Of a stretch of DNA of 64,000 nucleotides, positions 1 through 9,866 are shown piece after piece (position 1 is the first letter of the stretch; every line of letters starts with the position of its first letter). The notes below the pieces were generated by a model. It did no database searches. It was not told the DNA's origin and saw only the letters and a program-made list of their open reading frames with translations. The DNA comes from Paraphaeosphaeria minitans. Its lineage: Eukaryota > Ascomycota > Dothideomycetes > Pleosporales > Didymosphaeriaceae. Where the stretch lies: contig WJXW01000006.1 of the NCBI GenBank assembly GCA_015832175.1, positions 62,001 to 126,000 on the forward strand, in the 5' to 3' direction. The position numbers and the translations under genes were made by a program.

Positions 1-1
1 C

Positions 2-952
2 ACATAATAAGAAAAGGAGTAGCTCTATGCTGTAAAGTTTTGTGCAAAGGACAAAAGCGTCTTAACACAAGATAGGGCAATTAAGTTTAATAGAGGCAAA
101 ATCCAACTTACCTAGGGTGTTATTACCCTAGAATAGAAGGGACAGGCTAAAAGCCTTCACATAATTAATCCCTAGAACAAAGACGCTGCACACTAATATA
201 TTATATAATAAGTAAGAGGTGCATATATCTCTTTAGTTTACCAACTAGAAGTAATATTTAACCTGTCTATTGCTGCGTAAATAACAGTACCAACAGAAGA
301 AGATATTAAGGCACTAAACATACATTTAAACTAGCAAATTTAGAATGTATAAAGAGGACTGAAATTTATTCCACTTAACCTAGGTCGCACAAAGCTGTTC
401 ATCTTTACAGATAGCTCTTTTACTAATAACAGAGACCTAAGCTTACAGCTTAGCTTTGTTATTATACTAGCAGAGGAACATCGCATAATAACTTAGGACT
501 TTAAGATCTATAGTAACATTATCCACTAGAACTTAGTAAAGTGCAAAAGAGTAACTAGAAGTGTTCTAGTAAGCGAATTGTACAGTCTAGTAGGCAGTTT
601 TAATAATGCAATTACATTAAGCACAATACTTTAATAGATTATATAAACACTTTAGATCCCCCCAATTCCTATTATAGTCTGTACTAACTTGAAATCCCTA
701 TACAAATGCCTTATATAACTAGGCACTACAAACAAAAAACGCCTTATAATTAATATTATGTTAATTAGGGAGTCGTACAAAAAACAAGAAATTACAGAGA
801 TTAGGTAGATTAATAGCAAAGACAATCCTACTAATGCTTATATAAAGAAAGCACCTAACTAGGCACTCTAAACACTAATCTTAACAAATAAACTACACAT
901 TGCTGTTAAGGCTTTAGTAGACAGAATTAACAAGAACCGCACAATAGAGTAA
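2..952 (+). pseudogene. Copia polyprotein C-terminus (RNase H domain), decayed
   Basis: One frame can be followed from the left edge with only TAG/TAA stops at positions that fit mutated Gln codons. It shows the Copia RNase H landmarks: VFTD-like catalytic Asp (GAT at 410-412) followed by SSF, then a KCKRVTRS segment, a SELY motif, a CTNLKSLY segment (Asp of CTDSKSLYE replaced by Asn), and near the end ALVDRINKNRTIE. These are known landmarks of RNase H in fungal Ty1/Copia pol. The domain would process the RNA-DNA hybrid during reverse transcription; the copy is dead. Confidence 0.8.
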
Positions 953-2291
953 CTACTCTGCTGCATAACATTTCTTTTGTTATTTCACTTACTATTTTAA
1001 AAAAAAAAAAAAAAATTTCTTTTCTTCTGTCTAACTTGCTACAACTTCGCACAGACACATTTATTTTTAGGCTGTATAAGCCCTACTACTAATTCAACAT
1101 TATAGTTTTATTATAAGAGAAGGAACACATCGTAGGAGATTGTACAAAGACATTAAAAAACATATTTTCTATATTAATAATTTAGATATCTTAAGACTAG
1201 GCCTACCTACCCCTTTGTGCGACGAAGACATTCACTCCCCCCTATACACAACGCTTATAACGAGCACTATACGACTTCTACACGTAGGCGCCGTATAATC
1301 TAGACTTATAACCTAGGATTGTATAACAATCTAGGAACACCTAATTACTGGTATTAGCAGTGCTACACAAGTAAGTATAAGGCTTATTTTAAACTTGGCT
1401 GTACAACTAGATAAGCACCGCTTACTAATATCCCTTACGTTATATAATGTAAGCAGCCTACCGCTAGAGGTTTGTGCCAACTAGGATTTGCACGATAATG
1501 TCCTAGGAGGGCATTTAGGCCACTCTGGCCTCTTTGTCCTACACCTGTTAGTATTGTATAATAAAAATAAAGATGCTCTAGAGAATTTATTATACGTCTA
1601 CCGCCAGGCTCTATATAAAGGCCCTTATGCTGGGCAAACTAGTAGGGAGGTTAATCTGGATGCGTAATCTAGTCTGGCCTATAATAACTAGCACAAAGAC
1701 ACCAGCAGCAAGGGTACTGGCGCCTAACAGACTAACAGTGTTATTAGCTATTATACGATAGCAAGTGTGTGTGTATATATATGTTTGTGTGTCTTGTTAA
1801 AAATTAGTATTATATAAAAAAGCTATACACATTTACTAGTAACAAAGCACTAGCTACTAGACACTAGGACACTAAAAAAGAACAAGGTAAGAAAGGAGGA
1901 AGGTACATATACGTTAAAGTAGAATAAAGAAGAGAGGGTTTAGGGGAGCTAGGAGACATCCTTTTATAACTACTTACTAAGACCTAGCGCTAAGCATTAT
2001 ATTGCTTAACACCTTACCTTTTGTTTGCGCATAAGGCACATGCCTAGAAAGAGCCTTATTATACGATGCGGCTCTGCTACTATATAAGGGGGTAAGGTAA
2101 AAACTAAGTAGGTTAGCTATTACTACCTGTTTACACAAGAGCAGGTGTAAATAGGACCTCTACTGTATAGTAACACTGCACCTACCCCATAACCTGTTCT
2201 AATAGGGGAAGGCTAACTGTATAGATAAAAAAGGACAGGAAAGGGAAGCGTATAATAGACATAGGCCATCGCATAAAAGAAAAGTTGCTAG
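953..2291 (+). other. 3' region of RLC-1a without recognised coding domain
   Basis: About 1.3 kb lies between the RNase H end and the 3' LTR. It is conserved, in reverse orientation, at 63030-64000 and in a shortened form at about 55720-56069, so it belongs to the element. No pol domain is seen. Stretches of both strands have few stops, but I could not assign any product. A pyrimidine/poly-A boundary (1000-1020) may be part of an untranslated region. Confidence 0.6.
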
Positions 2292-2529
2292 TGTCTATAC
2301 AGTTTATTATACAAGTAGCACTAGGTGAAGTGGGGGCCTACCTACCTATAGGGACCCGCACAAGGACCCACTACTTAGGTTAGCGCTAAGAGGCAGAGAC
2401 TTTATAAAGCCCTCAGTGCCCCTTTATACAATAGACAAGACATAATTAATTGAACCTACTTCTCACCCTTTGCACGATAGTATACTATTAACCCTCAAAT
2501 GCTTAATTGCAGATTGAGCCAAACTAACA
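2292..2529 (+). repeat. RLC-1 LTR (238 bp), 3' LTR of RLC-1a
   Basis: Starts TGTCTATACAG and ends CCAAACTAACA. Its length of 238 bp equals the copies at 40119-40356, 56070-56307 and 62792-63029. It contains the conserved block GACCCGCACAAGGACCCACT. Confidence 0.85.
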
Positions 2530-2826
2530 CTAGAGGAGATATTTATTTTATATATTATAATATATAAAAAATAAGGTTTAAGATGTAAGTTATTGCTTAT
2601 AGAAACCTTTTTATATAAATAGACACAATTACTATATTATAACAGGATAGAGTGTTTTGGTTACAAATCTTAGAAGTTATAAATACTTTTAGCGAATACT
2701 AAATATGCTAGAGACGAAGCCCAGTACAGTTTAACATCCATTAAAAACTATCCGAGGTATCGTGTCTTGATATAACATGATATGCCCTCGTTCAAGCCAA
2801 AGATCCAGCCACTATATCCCAACCCT
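2530..2826. other. AT-rich transition between RLC-1a and the gene island
   Basis: The first 200 bp are very AT-rich with an AT palindrome near 2553-2572. From about 2700 the base composition rises to that of the gene island. No gene is seen. The last stretch before 2827 is expected to hold the 3' UTR of the lysine-rich protein gene, whose stop lies at 2827-2829 on the minus strand. Confidence 0.6.
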
Positions 2827-3866
2827 CTACTTCTTCGCAGCCTTGGCAGCCTTGTGACCCTCCATCTGCGCTGCCGATAATTTCACCCACATGCCCGGTG
2901 AATTCCCGCCTTTCGCCTTCCCGAGAATCTTCGACAGGCTCTTGTTCATGGTTACCTTCTTCTGCCCCGGGCCTTTCTCCTCCGGCCTCTCATCCTTAGG
3001 TATGATCTTGGACGCAGCCTGAGAAACCGGCTTCTTGCCCGGCGTCTTGCGTGGCGTCTTGCGTGGCGTCTTGCGTGGCCTGTGCTCCACCTCCTCGTCC
3101 AAGTAGTCTGCCTTCTTGATACCCCAGTCAGCCTTGGCTGAAGTCATCATCACCTTCATCTTCTTCGCATCACGGAGCTGGACGGGCTCTGGCTTAAAAT
3201 CCAGCTCCGCGGACATGAACGCTGCCTTTGCCTTCTTAGCCAGCCCCGCGAAGTCAGTGTCCTCATTGGTCTTGAGATCCTCGTAGTTGCGCGTCTTGCT
3301 CGCGCTGTTTGCACCAGCGTCTATTCCGATGCCATGCAGCTGAGCTCCGTGATCGCCCTTCGCTATTCCTGCGGTGAGCTTTTTGGCCTCTTCTCCGGCC
3401 TGTGCCTTCAAGCCGGAGGGAGTGTCGACGCTGTCGGTCGGCAGCTTAGACACTTTTTCAGCTCCAGTATCGGTCTTCCTCGATAACTCGACACCTGACT
3501 TTGAGTAACATGAGGTGCCTTGGAGCGCTTTTGAGATCGCACGTGTTGCGCGTATAGCGCCTCTGGATTGGTCTTGGGTTCGGCTTCAGCTTTGGCCCGC
3601 GCTCTGGCGAGCGGCTTCTTCTTCTTCTTCTTCTTCGAACCAGCCTTGGCGGGATTGCATTTGCGGTATGTATCGGTGTTGACATCATCCTTCTTGGGAA
3701 CCTGTTTCTCGGCGATGGGCTCTGCGGTGGTGTGCTCAGGTTTAGGCTGAGCAGCACGCTTCTCAACGGAAAAGTACACAGGCTTGGAGTCTATGCAAGT
3801 CATTGTGAACTTAACGGGAGTCTCGCCCTTCGCCTCGGAAAGAAGATCCAAGATGTTGAAGGACAT
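2827..3866 (-). CDS. Lysine-rich hypothetical protein, two exons
   Basis: Two overlapping minus-strand open frames, neither starting with ATG except at 3866, are best read as one spliced gene. Exon 1 starts at 3866 (GCCAAGATG, A at -3) and encodes a short N-terminus (MSFNILDLL) and a run of seven lysines. Exon 2 runs from 3444 to the TAG at 2827. The intron acceptor is most likely the AG at 3445-3446. The donor is GTGTCG at 3494 (329 aa) or GTTACT at 3509 (324 aa); both keep the frame and neither is a perfect consensus. Exon 2 holds a tandem RKTP repeat (12-bp unit, three copies, about 3025-3080) and ends in KAAKAAKK. The composition suggests a basic, disordered, possibly nuclear protein; I do not recognise the family. 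No RIP damage is visible. Confidence 0.7.
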
Positions 3867-4313
3867 CTTGGCTGGAGTTGTGCCAGATGTGTGTTTCCAA
3901 TGGTCGGTTCGTCGCGGCCTGAACGGACAGGGAATGTATGCCTGGAGATGTGTGTATGGGTGTGCTTGGACTATGAGGTTCTCCAACTGATGTTTTTCTT
4001 ATGCAACGGTGTTCCGAGTGCAAGATGCAGCTGAAAAGTTTGACGAGCAAGTGTGAAGAGAAAGATTTGGGTGACGACCTACCGGTCGGTTAGCACGAGA
4101 GCAGGACAAGGCCTAAGGCGTGCAATAGCACATTGGTATCATGCAGTGAATTGTATGTAGCCATGTACTAGTAATGCACACAGAGCTTTCCTAGATTCAT
4201 AGCATTCCTTTTTGTCCATATCATCATTCGTGTGCGTATGCCGTATGTTTTCCAACGTCCCACGGCTATATCCGGTTATCGTGTCCCCCTCACCCCTCTA
4301 ACACGCCCCACAT
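3867..4313. other. Intergenic region between the two island genes
   Basis: About 450 bp separate the two genes, which lie head to tail on the minus strand. It should hold the promoter and 5' UTR of the lysine-rich gene and the 3' UTR of the FKBP gene. The open frame continues upstream of 3866 to 3986 but starts at TTG, so I take 3866 as the start. No further gene is seen. Confidence 0.6.
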
Positions 4314-4826
4314 CTACAGCTCATCCTTGCTGACACCGTCGATCGATACCAGCTCGGTCTCAAAGACTACCTAGCATTAGTGCGTGTTCGACCCACTTGA
4401 CTATCTCAATGTACGTACTCAACACGCTGTTCGCGGGGATAGGGCCAGCGCCACGGCTGCCATACGCCCAGTCAGGCTGGATGGTAAGCTTGCGCTTCTC
4501 GCCGGGACACATGTCGAGCAGGCCCTGGTCCCAGCCCTTGATGACCTGGCCCTTCCCGACGGTGAAGCCCAGCGGCTGGCCGCGGTTATACGAGGCGTCG
4601 AACTCGCTGCCGTCCCTCTCGAGGGTGCCACGATAGTGCACTTGGATGCCGTCGCCGGCCTTGGTGGGGCGGTTGCACTCGACTTTGTTGGTGACTTCCG
4701 TCTTCAGGTGCTACGTCCAAATGTTAGCTGTATGGTAGACGCGTGGCGGCATTGTGGGGGTACCTCGTTATTGATGATGTTGGCGACAGCGGCAGTTGCC
4801 AATGCGAGAATGACGGCGACCTTCAT
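4314..4826 (-). CDS. FKBP-type peptidyl-prolyl cis-trans isomerase, secretory pathway (FKBP2-like), KDEL end
   Basis: Three exons read on the minus strand: 4826-4764, 4710-4419 and 4366-4314. Introns are 53 bp (GTACCC, branch GCTAAC, TAG) and 52 bp (GTACGT, branch CTAAT, TAG). The 135-aa product has a hydrophobic signal peptide (about residues 1-16) and one FKBP domain. The FK506/proline pocket residues of the family are all present: Tyr47, Phe58, Asp59, Phe70, Val77, Ile78, Trp81, Tyr104, Phe120. Cys33 and Cys89 fit the cysteine pair of luminal FKBP13/FKBP2. The C-terminus is KDEL, an ER retrieval signal. Function, from the family: it isomerises Xaa-Pro bonds during folding of secretory proteins in the ER lumen. 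The length is normal and there is no RIP damage. Exon 2 alone would read past the second donor into a false end. Confidence 0.93.
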
Positions 4827-5230
4827 GACAACTATCGGGAGTTCCGGGAGGTGTATTGGGGTGTTATCGCGAGCAATTGACTCGTGGGAGGTGCAATGCT
4901 TTCGGTGGCCTTTGTTGGGGTACGTACGTCTAGCATGTGGGGAAACGCCAAGCCCACCGCCTATTCTAGAGATCTGGCCGCAACATCCCTGTGACCTATC
5001 TCGTCTTTCATGTAGAAAGAGGAGCTCCTATTTCATCCTCCGTTTCCCCAGTGCAGACCGTCATACCCAACCTATATGACCCGGCGGATCAAGCTTGATC
5101 CGTCTGCGCTGGGTTTAGCGTTTTCCCGCTTAGGTTTAGCACCACCAGCTTGATCCGCCTTAGCGACCAGCTTGATCCGTCGCCCTTCACACCTACCTAG
5201 CGCCGCCACCACGCCCGCTGGCGCAAAATA
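4827..5230. promoter_or_regulatory. Upstream region of the FKBP gene and right edge of the gene island
   Basis: About 250 bp upstream of the ATG at 4826 have gene-like composition and should contain the promoter; no clear TATA element was identified. Farther out, 5085-5102 is an 18-bp perfect palindrome centred on AAGCTT, and the motif AGCTTGATCCG recurs at 5147-5157 and 5169-5179. Past about 5230 the sequence changes to the AT-rich, RIP-like state. Confidence 0.5.
5085..5179. repeat. Palindrome and repeated AGCTTGATCCG motif at the island border
   Basis: CGGATCAAGCTTGATCCG (5085-5102) is its own reverse complement. The half-site AGCTTGATCCG recurs in direct orientation at 5147-5157 and 5169-5179, spaced by 55 and 22 bp. 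It could be a remnant of a transposon end or a clustered protein-binding site; nothing in the sequence decides. Confidence 0.6.
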
Positions 5231-6560
5231 TCCCATACTAATGTAAATTGCCTACGGTACTCGTTCTGCACCTTACGTTGTTCTATATAGCAGTTTTAGA
5301 CCGCGTTAGGGTTTTAGGGGCCAGATTAGGATAGTAGTAACCCTAGGCGGGCCTCTAGGCGGGCCTAGGCTATAGAAACAGGAGAGAAAAGAATAGTATA
5401 TAGGTCTTTACTACCTCTTTATATAATATCTAGAAAGGCCTCACTAAGAAACTAAAACTAGACCTAAAGGTGGCACTACTAGAGGCGTTTAAAGACCTCT
5501 AGCCTATTTTAAATAAAAAGGAAGTAGATAAGCTATTATAGGCTACGCCCTAGTAGATATCCTTATTCTATATACTTTAACCTTAGGCCTATTAGGTCCT
5601 TTAGATCTAATCTTCTAGGCCTAGATATATATAAGTTTAGTAGTAGAAGCTTAACCTCTACTTTTTATAAATTTATAAAAGTATTATCTTTAGTAATTTA
5701 GCTTATTAAGTATTAAGGCTATTATATTAAATTTATTACTTCTTCCCACTATAGGGTAGAACGTTTTTTTTACCTACTAACGTTACTAAGTAATACCTAT
5801 AAACTATAAATTTAGAACTAAGAGCTTTTACTAAAGCTTCTTATTTAAGTGTAAATAAGTACGTATAATAAGCGTATTACCTATAGTAAAATATAAAATA
5901 GAATAATAAAAAATTATTTACCTCTTTAGCTTAGAGGTTAATGTAAAGAGGAAGTTAAGACTAGAGGATAAAGGGTAACCTTCTAGAACCTTTTAGTACC
6001 TTCTCTCCCTAGTACTAGTTACCTAGAATAGTAGAGACTAGGGTAATAGAGGCTAGATTGAACATAGGTATATAGAGTAATAAAATCTTAGGTATAGGCT
6101 TAGAATTACCATCTAGGATAAAGAGTATAAGTAGAAGAGAACTCTACTTATATATATAAAATAGAGTTTCTAGAGTATTCTACTTAGTAATTCTCTACTA
6201 TCCATAACGTTATCTATAACGTTACTTATAGCGTTATTTAGAATAGTGTCTATACGGTTATCTATAACGTTATTATAACGTTATTATTAAAACTTCTAGA
6301 ACATACTTAAAGTAAATAAAAAGGTCACTCTAGGAACCTTTAAAAGTTACTTATTCCTTATATACCCTCTTAAACTTTAATAGGTTTCTAGGGTAATAAA
6401 TATTACTTTTAAATTTTATAGGGATTTTATAATTTCTTTAGCTAGTACCTTTAAACTAATTTAGGGGACTTTTTAGCCTCCTTTTTTTTTAAGAAGTCTT
6501 TTCTAGTAATTAGTTTTCCTTAATAGTTTATTTAAGCCTATAGCTTTATAAAAGAATTCT
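5231..6560 (+). pseudogene. Decayed repeat with a long stop-riddled frame, unidentified
   Basis: The block is AT-rich with RIP-type composition. From about 5380 to 6440 one plus-strand frame can be followed in which most interruptions are TAG or TAA. Its conceptual product is rich in Leu, Gln and Tyr, with a segment reading LKLDLKVALLEAFKDLQPIL near the start. I recognise no domain. Around 6205-6290 a TATAACGTTAT-like unit recurs about five times. Most probably a transposon-derived open frame. Confidence 0.35.
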
Positions 6561-6574
6561 AGTTTAGGATTACT

Positions 6575-7390
6575 AGTAGTGTGGTGTCGTAGGTGCGATT
6601 GCCTTAAGTGAGGAATATAAAAGAATGAGTTAAGTTCTCCTATCTAAAATCTATTATACAAATCTAACTACTCTAATTATCTATTAGATCTCTTTGTGTC
6701 TTATCTAGTTAGCGCTCTCTTCTCCTTCTTTGTCTATTCCCTAATTAGCTATCTTAAATAATAGCTAATTGGCCCTATATTTCTCTAATTCTCTATTATA
6801 GGCTAACCTTTACACTATATTTTCCTCCCTCTCTTCTAGACTTAGTCCCTTAAGCCTACTACTTTACTACCCTTTTAACACCTTATTAGTAGTTACCTCC
6901 TAGACCTATAATTTCCTTAATCCTTAGCTAGCCACCTTTACTTAATTATCCTACCTACTAACCTATCGCCTATCTGCTGCTTATATCCCTATAATTAAAG
7001 TTGTTTATTAACTTTTTTACATATTAGGTAGCGACGCAGCGTTAGCCTAATTCTAGGCCTATAATTTTACCTTAGCCTCTAGCTAACTAACTGTGCCTAA
7101 TTATTCTACCTACTAACCTATCGCCTATCTGCTGCTTATATCTTTATAATTAAAGTTGTTTACAGACCTCTTAGTATATTAAATAGTAATATTATAGTAA
7201 TATCCTCTTATAAACGTTTCTACTAAGCCGCTTAGGTCGTCTACGCTTAATCTTTAGGGTATATAACTTTAAGATTTCTTCTACTTTATCCTTCTTCTAA
7301 CTCTTATTCTTACTCTTCTTCCTCTCTTTTAGTCCTTCTAATACCTGTTTAACAACTCTACTATAGTTATAACTATAGTTAACTATACCC
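6575..7390 (+). repeat. Possible LTR or promoter region with TATA box and a 68-bp direct repeat
   Basis: TGTGGTGTCG near 6580 is followed by AATATAAAAGAATG (about 6616-6629), which looks like a start of an LTR with a TATA box. A segment of about 68 bp is repeated in direct orientation at 6940-7008 and 7095-7162. I found no second LTR copy in the window, so this stays tentative. Confidence 0.3.
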
Positions 7391-7539
7391 TAGGTAGAAC
7401 AGCCGCTTCTAGTGCTAGTAGTAGGAAGGGTAGTAATAACCTAAATAAGCGTGGCCCTACTAGCAATATAAAAGTAGACCTCTTTATCTACTCTTCTAAG
7501 TCTACTAAGGAGTATATTATTAAGTAGCGTATATTATTT

Positions 7540-8515
7540 TAAAAACCTTTTATATTCTATTACTAACTTTCTTAGTTAGAGCGAGGGCTAATTAGTGTAT
7601 AAACTATAATCTTCTACGTGAACTAGCTTACTTTATTTATAGTCTAGGCATGTAGGGTGTTGCCCTAGGTCCTATTCTTCACACTACTAGCGTCTACAAG
7701 AATGATAGCTATTTAGACCTTACTATTTAGCACTTTAATAATAGTAATACTAAAGTAGAGACTATTACTAAGTTTTTTAGCTTAGGCACTAGGGAGGCTC
7801 TATTAAAGCGTAGATACTATAATACCAATATTAATATAGGTATCTAGTATACTACTACCTCCTCTTATTTTCTTTCTTCTTTTCTAATTAACTATTACTA
7901 CACCTACTACTAGAATAAGAGTAGGAGGAGTAAGCTCTATCTTAGTAGTAAATATAGCGTTTCTTATTTAGAAGGTAAGCTGCTAAACTAAGGAGGGTAT
8001 AATAAGTGCTAGATAAATAGTAACTATACTTCTTACTCTTTTTATTATAAGTTCTAGTCCTAATTCCCTATTAATTACGCTAATATCTCTTTCTTTTTAG
8101 GTAAGCTAGCTAATTCTAGCACTAGTCTTTTTATAGATAATATTATTTTAGCTACTAATATCTTTCCTATTAGTATAACCTGCTTTTAGGCTCTTTCTAG
8201 TCGCACTTCTAAGGCTGTTTCTACCTTTAATACTCCTATTCCTAGGGAGCCTATAGAACCCTAATACACTATCGCTATAAACTATAGTCCTCTTTCTTTA
8301 GCAGCCCTTTAAACTTATTCCTAAAGGTCTTCTAGAGGTTCCCTCTAGTCTCCTCCTAGTAGTGCTTTATTATTTAAGAGTTTTAGTCCTCTAGCTTAAA
8401 GGGGTTCTTATTCTAGCTCTAATTATAAATTGCCTTGTTCTAGATTATTTATACGCCTAGATTCTCTTACTAGGAAGAATACTCCTTTTTAGCCTTAGCT
8501 ATCCTCTTATTAAAT
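7540..8515 (+). pseudogene. Decayed frame, possibly gag-like, unidentified
   Basis: One plus-strand frame can be followed from about 7540 to 8515 with nearly all stops TAG/TAA. It contains segments such as NYNLLRELAYFIYSLG, QHFNN and TREALLKRR, followed by a long tail rich in Ser, Asn, Pro and Tyr. Its place downstream of an LTR-like sequence suggests a retroelement gag-like protein, but no zinc knuckle or known domain is seen. Confidence 0.35.
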
Positions 8516-9345
8516 ATCACCGTCCTAAAAACCAGTCCGAGGTTGAAAAAATACTCCATACTGTCTTATAAGTCGTTACTTGTGATTATAGTTCTAAACT
8601 AAAAACACTAAATCTTGTCTCTTGCTCACCCTTTCGCCACACTTACCCCTCTAATACTACTTTACTTAATAAGAACATCCTACCTACTATCCCCTACACA
8701 CCTTTCCTACCCTAAGACTTGTAAACCCTACTAATCCTACACTAAAGACTACATAATTATCTATATACTTAGAAACACTGCACACATACTATAACACAAG
8801 CAGCATAAGTATTGTACACTTTATCCCTACTAGGATAAATACACCGCCCACTCCCTATAGCGTTAGGAACGTGATAATAAGCTTGCAGTTATTTACGTTG
8901 TTAACGTTGAGAGACTGTGGTATAATCGAATAAGTATGAAGTGCAAGCACTTAATGTAGGCGAGGATATCAAGGATGTGGAGGGTAACTTTGTCACCACA
9001 TAACATCGACTTCGGCACCAAAGTGCTTAGGTTTATTAACGTAATACCTGTATCCTTGGCCCTGCAACTAGAGCTTTGACCACAGATGTGTACTAGGCAC
9101 GTTTATCTAAAGTTAACTAGTTACTAGGCTATTACTATCGTCTGTGATTTAGTATTAAGGACAAGAAGTTTTGCCGTTAACTACTGCTGTAAAACGTAAC
9201 TATTAGCCCTTCAACCCGGCATGAACTATAGTACGTTTAGATAGAGATATAAAGATGTTGCGCAACCCTTATCTAGAGGGCACTCTTACTAGAGCACTTC
9301 TCCTGTTAATTATTCATTTCCACAGACATTCTAGACACACTTAAT
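8516..9345. other. Less decayed, apparently single-copy segment without recognised gene
   Basis: From about 8516 the sequence keeps more CpA and TpG than the repeats on either side, and I found no second copy in the window. Short open stretches exist in several frames but none gave a recognisable product. The last 250 bp would be the promoter side of the secreted-protein pseudogene. Confidence 0.4.
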
Positions 9346-9595
9346 ATAAAGACCACATTTACACTCTTTCTTTCTACTGTCGCGGCTGTCCCCGTTTAAG
9401 ATACTGGTAAAGGCACATTAGATGTTAAAGGAGACGTTAAAATTGCTAATGTTAAGCCTAGATGCCCCTAAATCTATAGTAAAGACTTCCTAACTCCTTA
9501 ACTAATGGTGCCTATTAGTGCCTTAGAGCCTGACAAAATGTTTGGCTACGTCCGCGAGCCAGTCATCACGCTAAACGACATCTGGTACGTTGTCT
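9346..9595 (+). pseudogene. Small secreted protein gene, RIP-inactivated and cut by a Gypsy LTR
   Basis: One frame reads without frameshift from 9346 to the edge of the Gypsy LTR fragment at about 9596. The start codon appears as ATA (ATG changed at its TpG), followed by Lys-Thr-Thr, a hydrophobic stretch (FTLFLSTVAAVPV) with an Ala/Val region like a signal-peptidase site, then a polar mature part with segments GKGTLDVKGDVKIANV and EPDKMFGYV. Three in-frame TAA stops each fit a CAA Gln codon. About 80 codons are left; the 3' end is missing. The signal peptide and the setting in AT-rich repeats suggest a small secreted protein of host origin; its role is unknown. The alternative is chance coding likeness. 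Confidence 0.55.
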
Positions 9596-9866
9596 TTTAC
9601 AAAGTGTAATAAGTTAATAATTTAGTCTACTAGAATCTAAATAATAGATTAATAAATAGATTAAATATAAGTATAAGAAGCTTATTCTTACGTTCCTATA
9701 TTCTACGTAATCTCACACGTTCTAGAGTCTTATATGTCCTAGAGTCCCATATGTCCTAGAGTCCTATATATCCTAGAGCCCTGTATAGGTGAGTCCTATG
9801 TGTCCTAGAGCTCCTGTACAGGCGAGGCCTATATAGTCTTTAGGACCCTTAGGACCTATAACCTAT
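9596..9866 (-). mobile_element. RLG-1b, left piece: truncated 3' LTR (U3 type 2)
   Basis: This matches the LTR of RLG-1c (41025-41488) in reverse orientation but lacks roughly its last 100 bp, starting abruptly at CTTTTACAAAG. It contains the tandem unit of type-2 U3 (about 17 bp, TCCTATATGTCCTAGAG-like, about 9715-9815). RLG-1a interrupts it, and the rest of the LTR resumes at 16894. The missing outer end shows that this edge is a rearrangement point rather than an intact insertion end. Confidence 0.8.

Larger units (their letters stand above)
1..2529 (+). mobile_element. RLC-1a: 3' part of a Ty1/Copia retrotransposon, entering from the left edge
   Basis: The segment holds the RNase H end of a Copia polyprotein, about 1.3 kb of 3' region without recognisable pol, and a 238-bp 3' LTR (2292-2529). 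The LTR begins TGTCTATAC and ends ACTAACA. The same LTR occurs at 40119, 56070, 62792 (reverse) and as a solo copy at 12261. The 3' region contains a poly-A run (about 1000-1015) and a GT/AT microsatellite (about 1766-1795), both part of the element because they recur in the copy at the right end of the window. RIP is milder here than in the Gypsy copies. The 5' half lies outside the window, so no TSD can be checked. Confidence 0.85.

Noticed and set aside
1766..1795. GT/AT microsatellite as an independent locus
   Set aside because: It recurs in reverse in RLC-1c near 63530, so it is part of the Copia element.
3568..4034. Plus-strand open frames with a poly-Phe run
   Set aside because: They are antisense to the poly-Lys region of the lysine-rich gene and have no own coding features.
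4384..5079. Plus-strand 231-codon open frame
   Set aside because: It is antisense to the FKBP gene and its upstream region; the minus strand has the family motifs, introns and signal peptide.
6205..6290. Recurring TATAACGTTAT units as a regulatory array
   Set aside because: Low-complexity, RIP-biased surroundings make such short palindromic repeats likely by chance or by simple duplication; no further support was seen.
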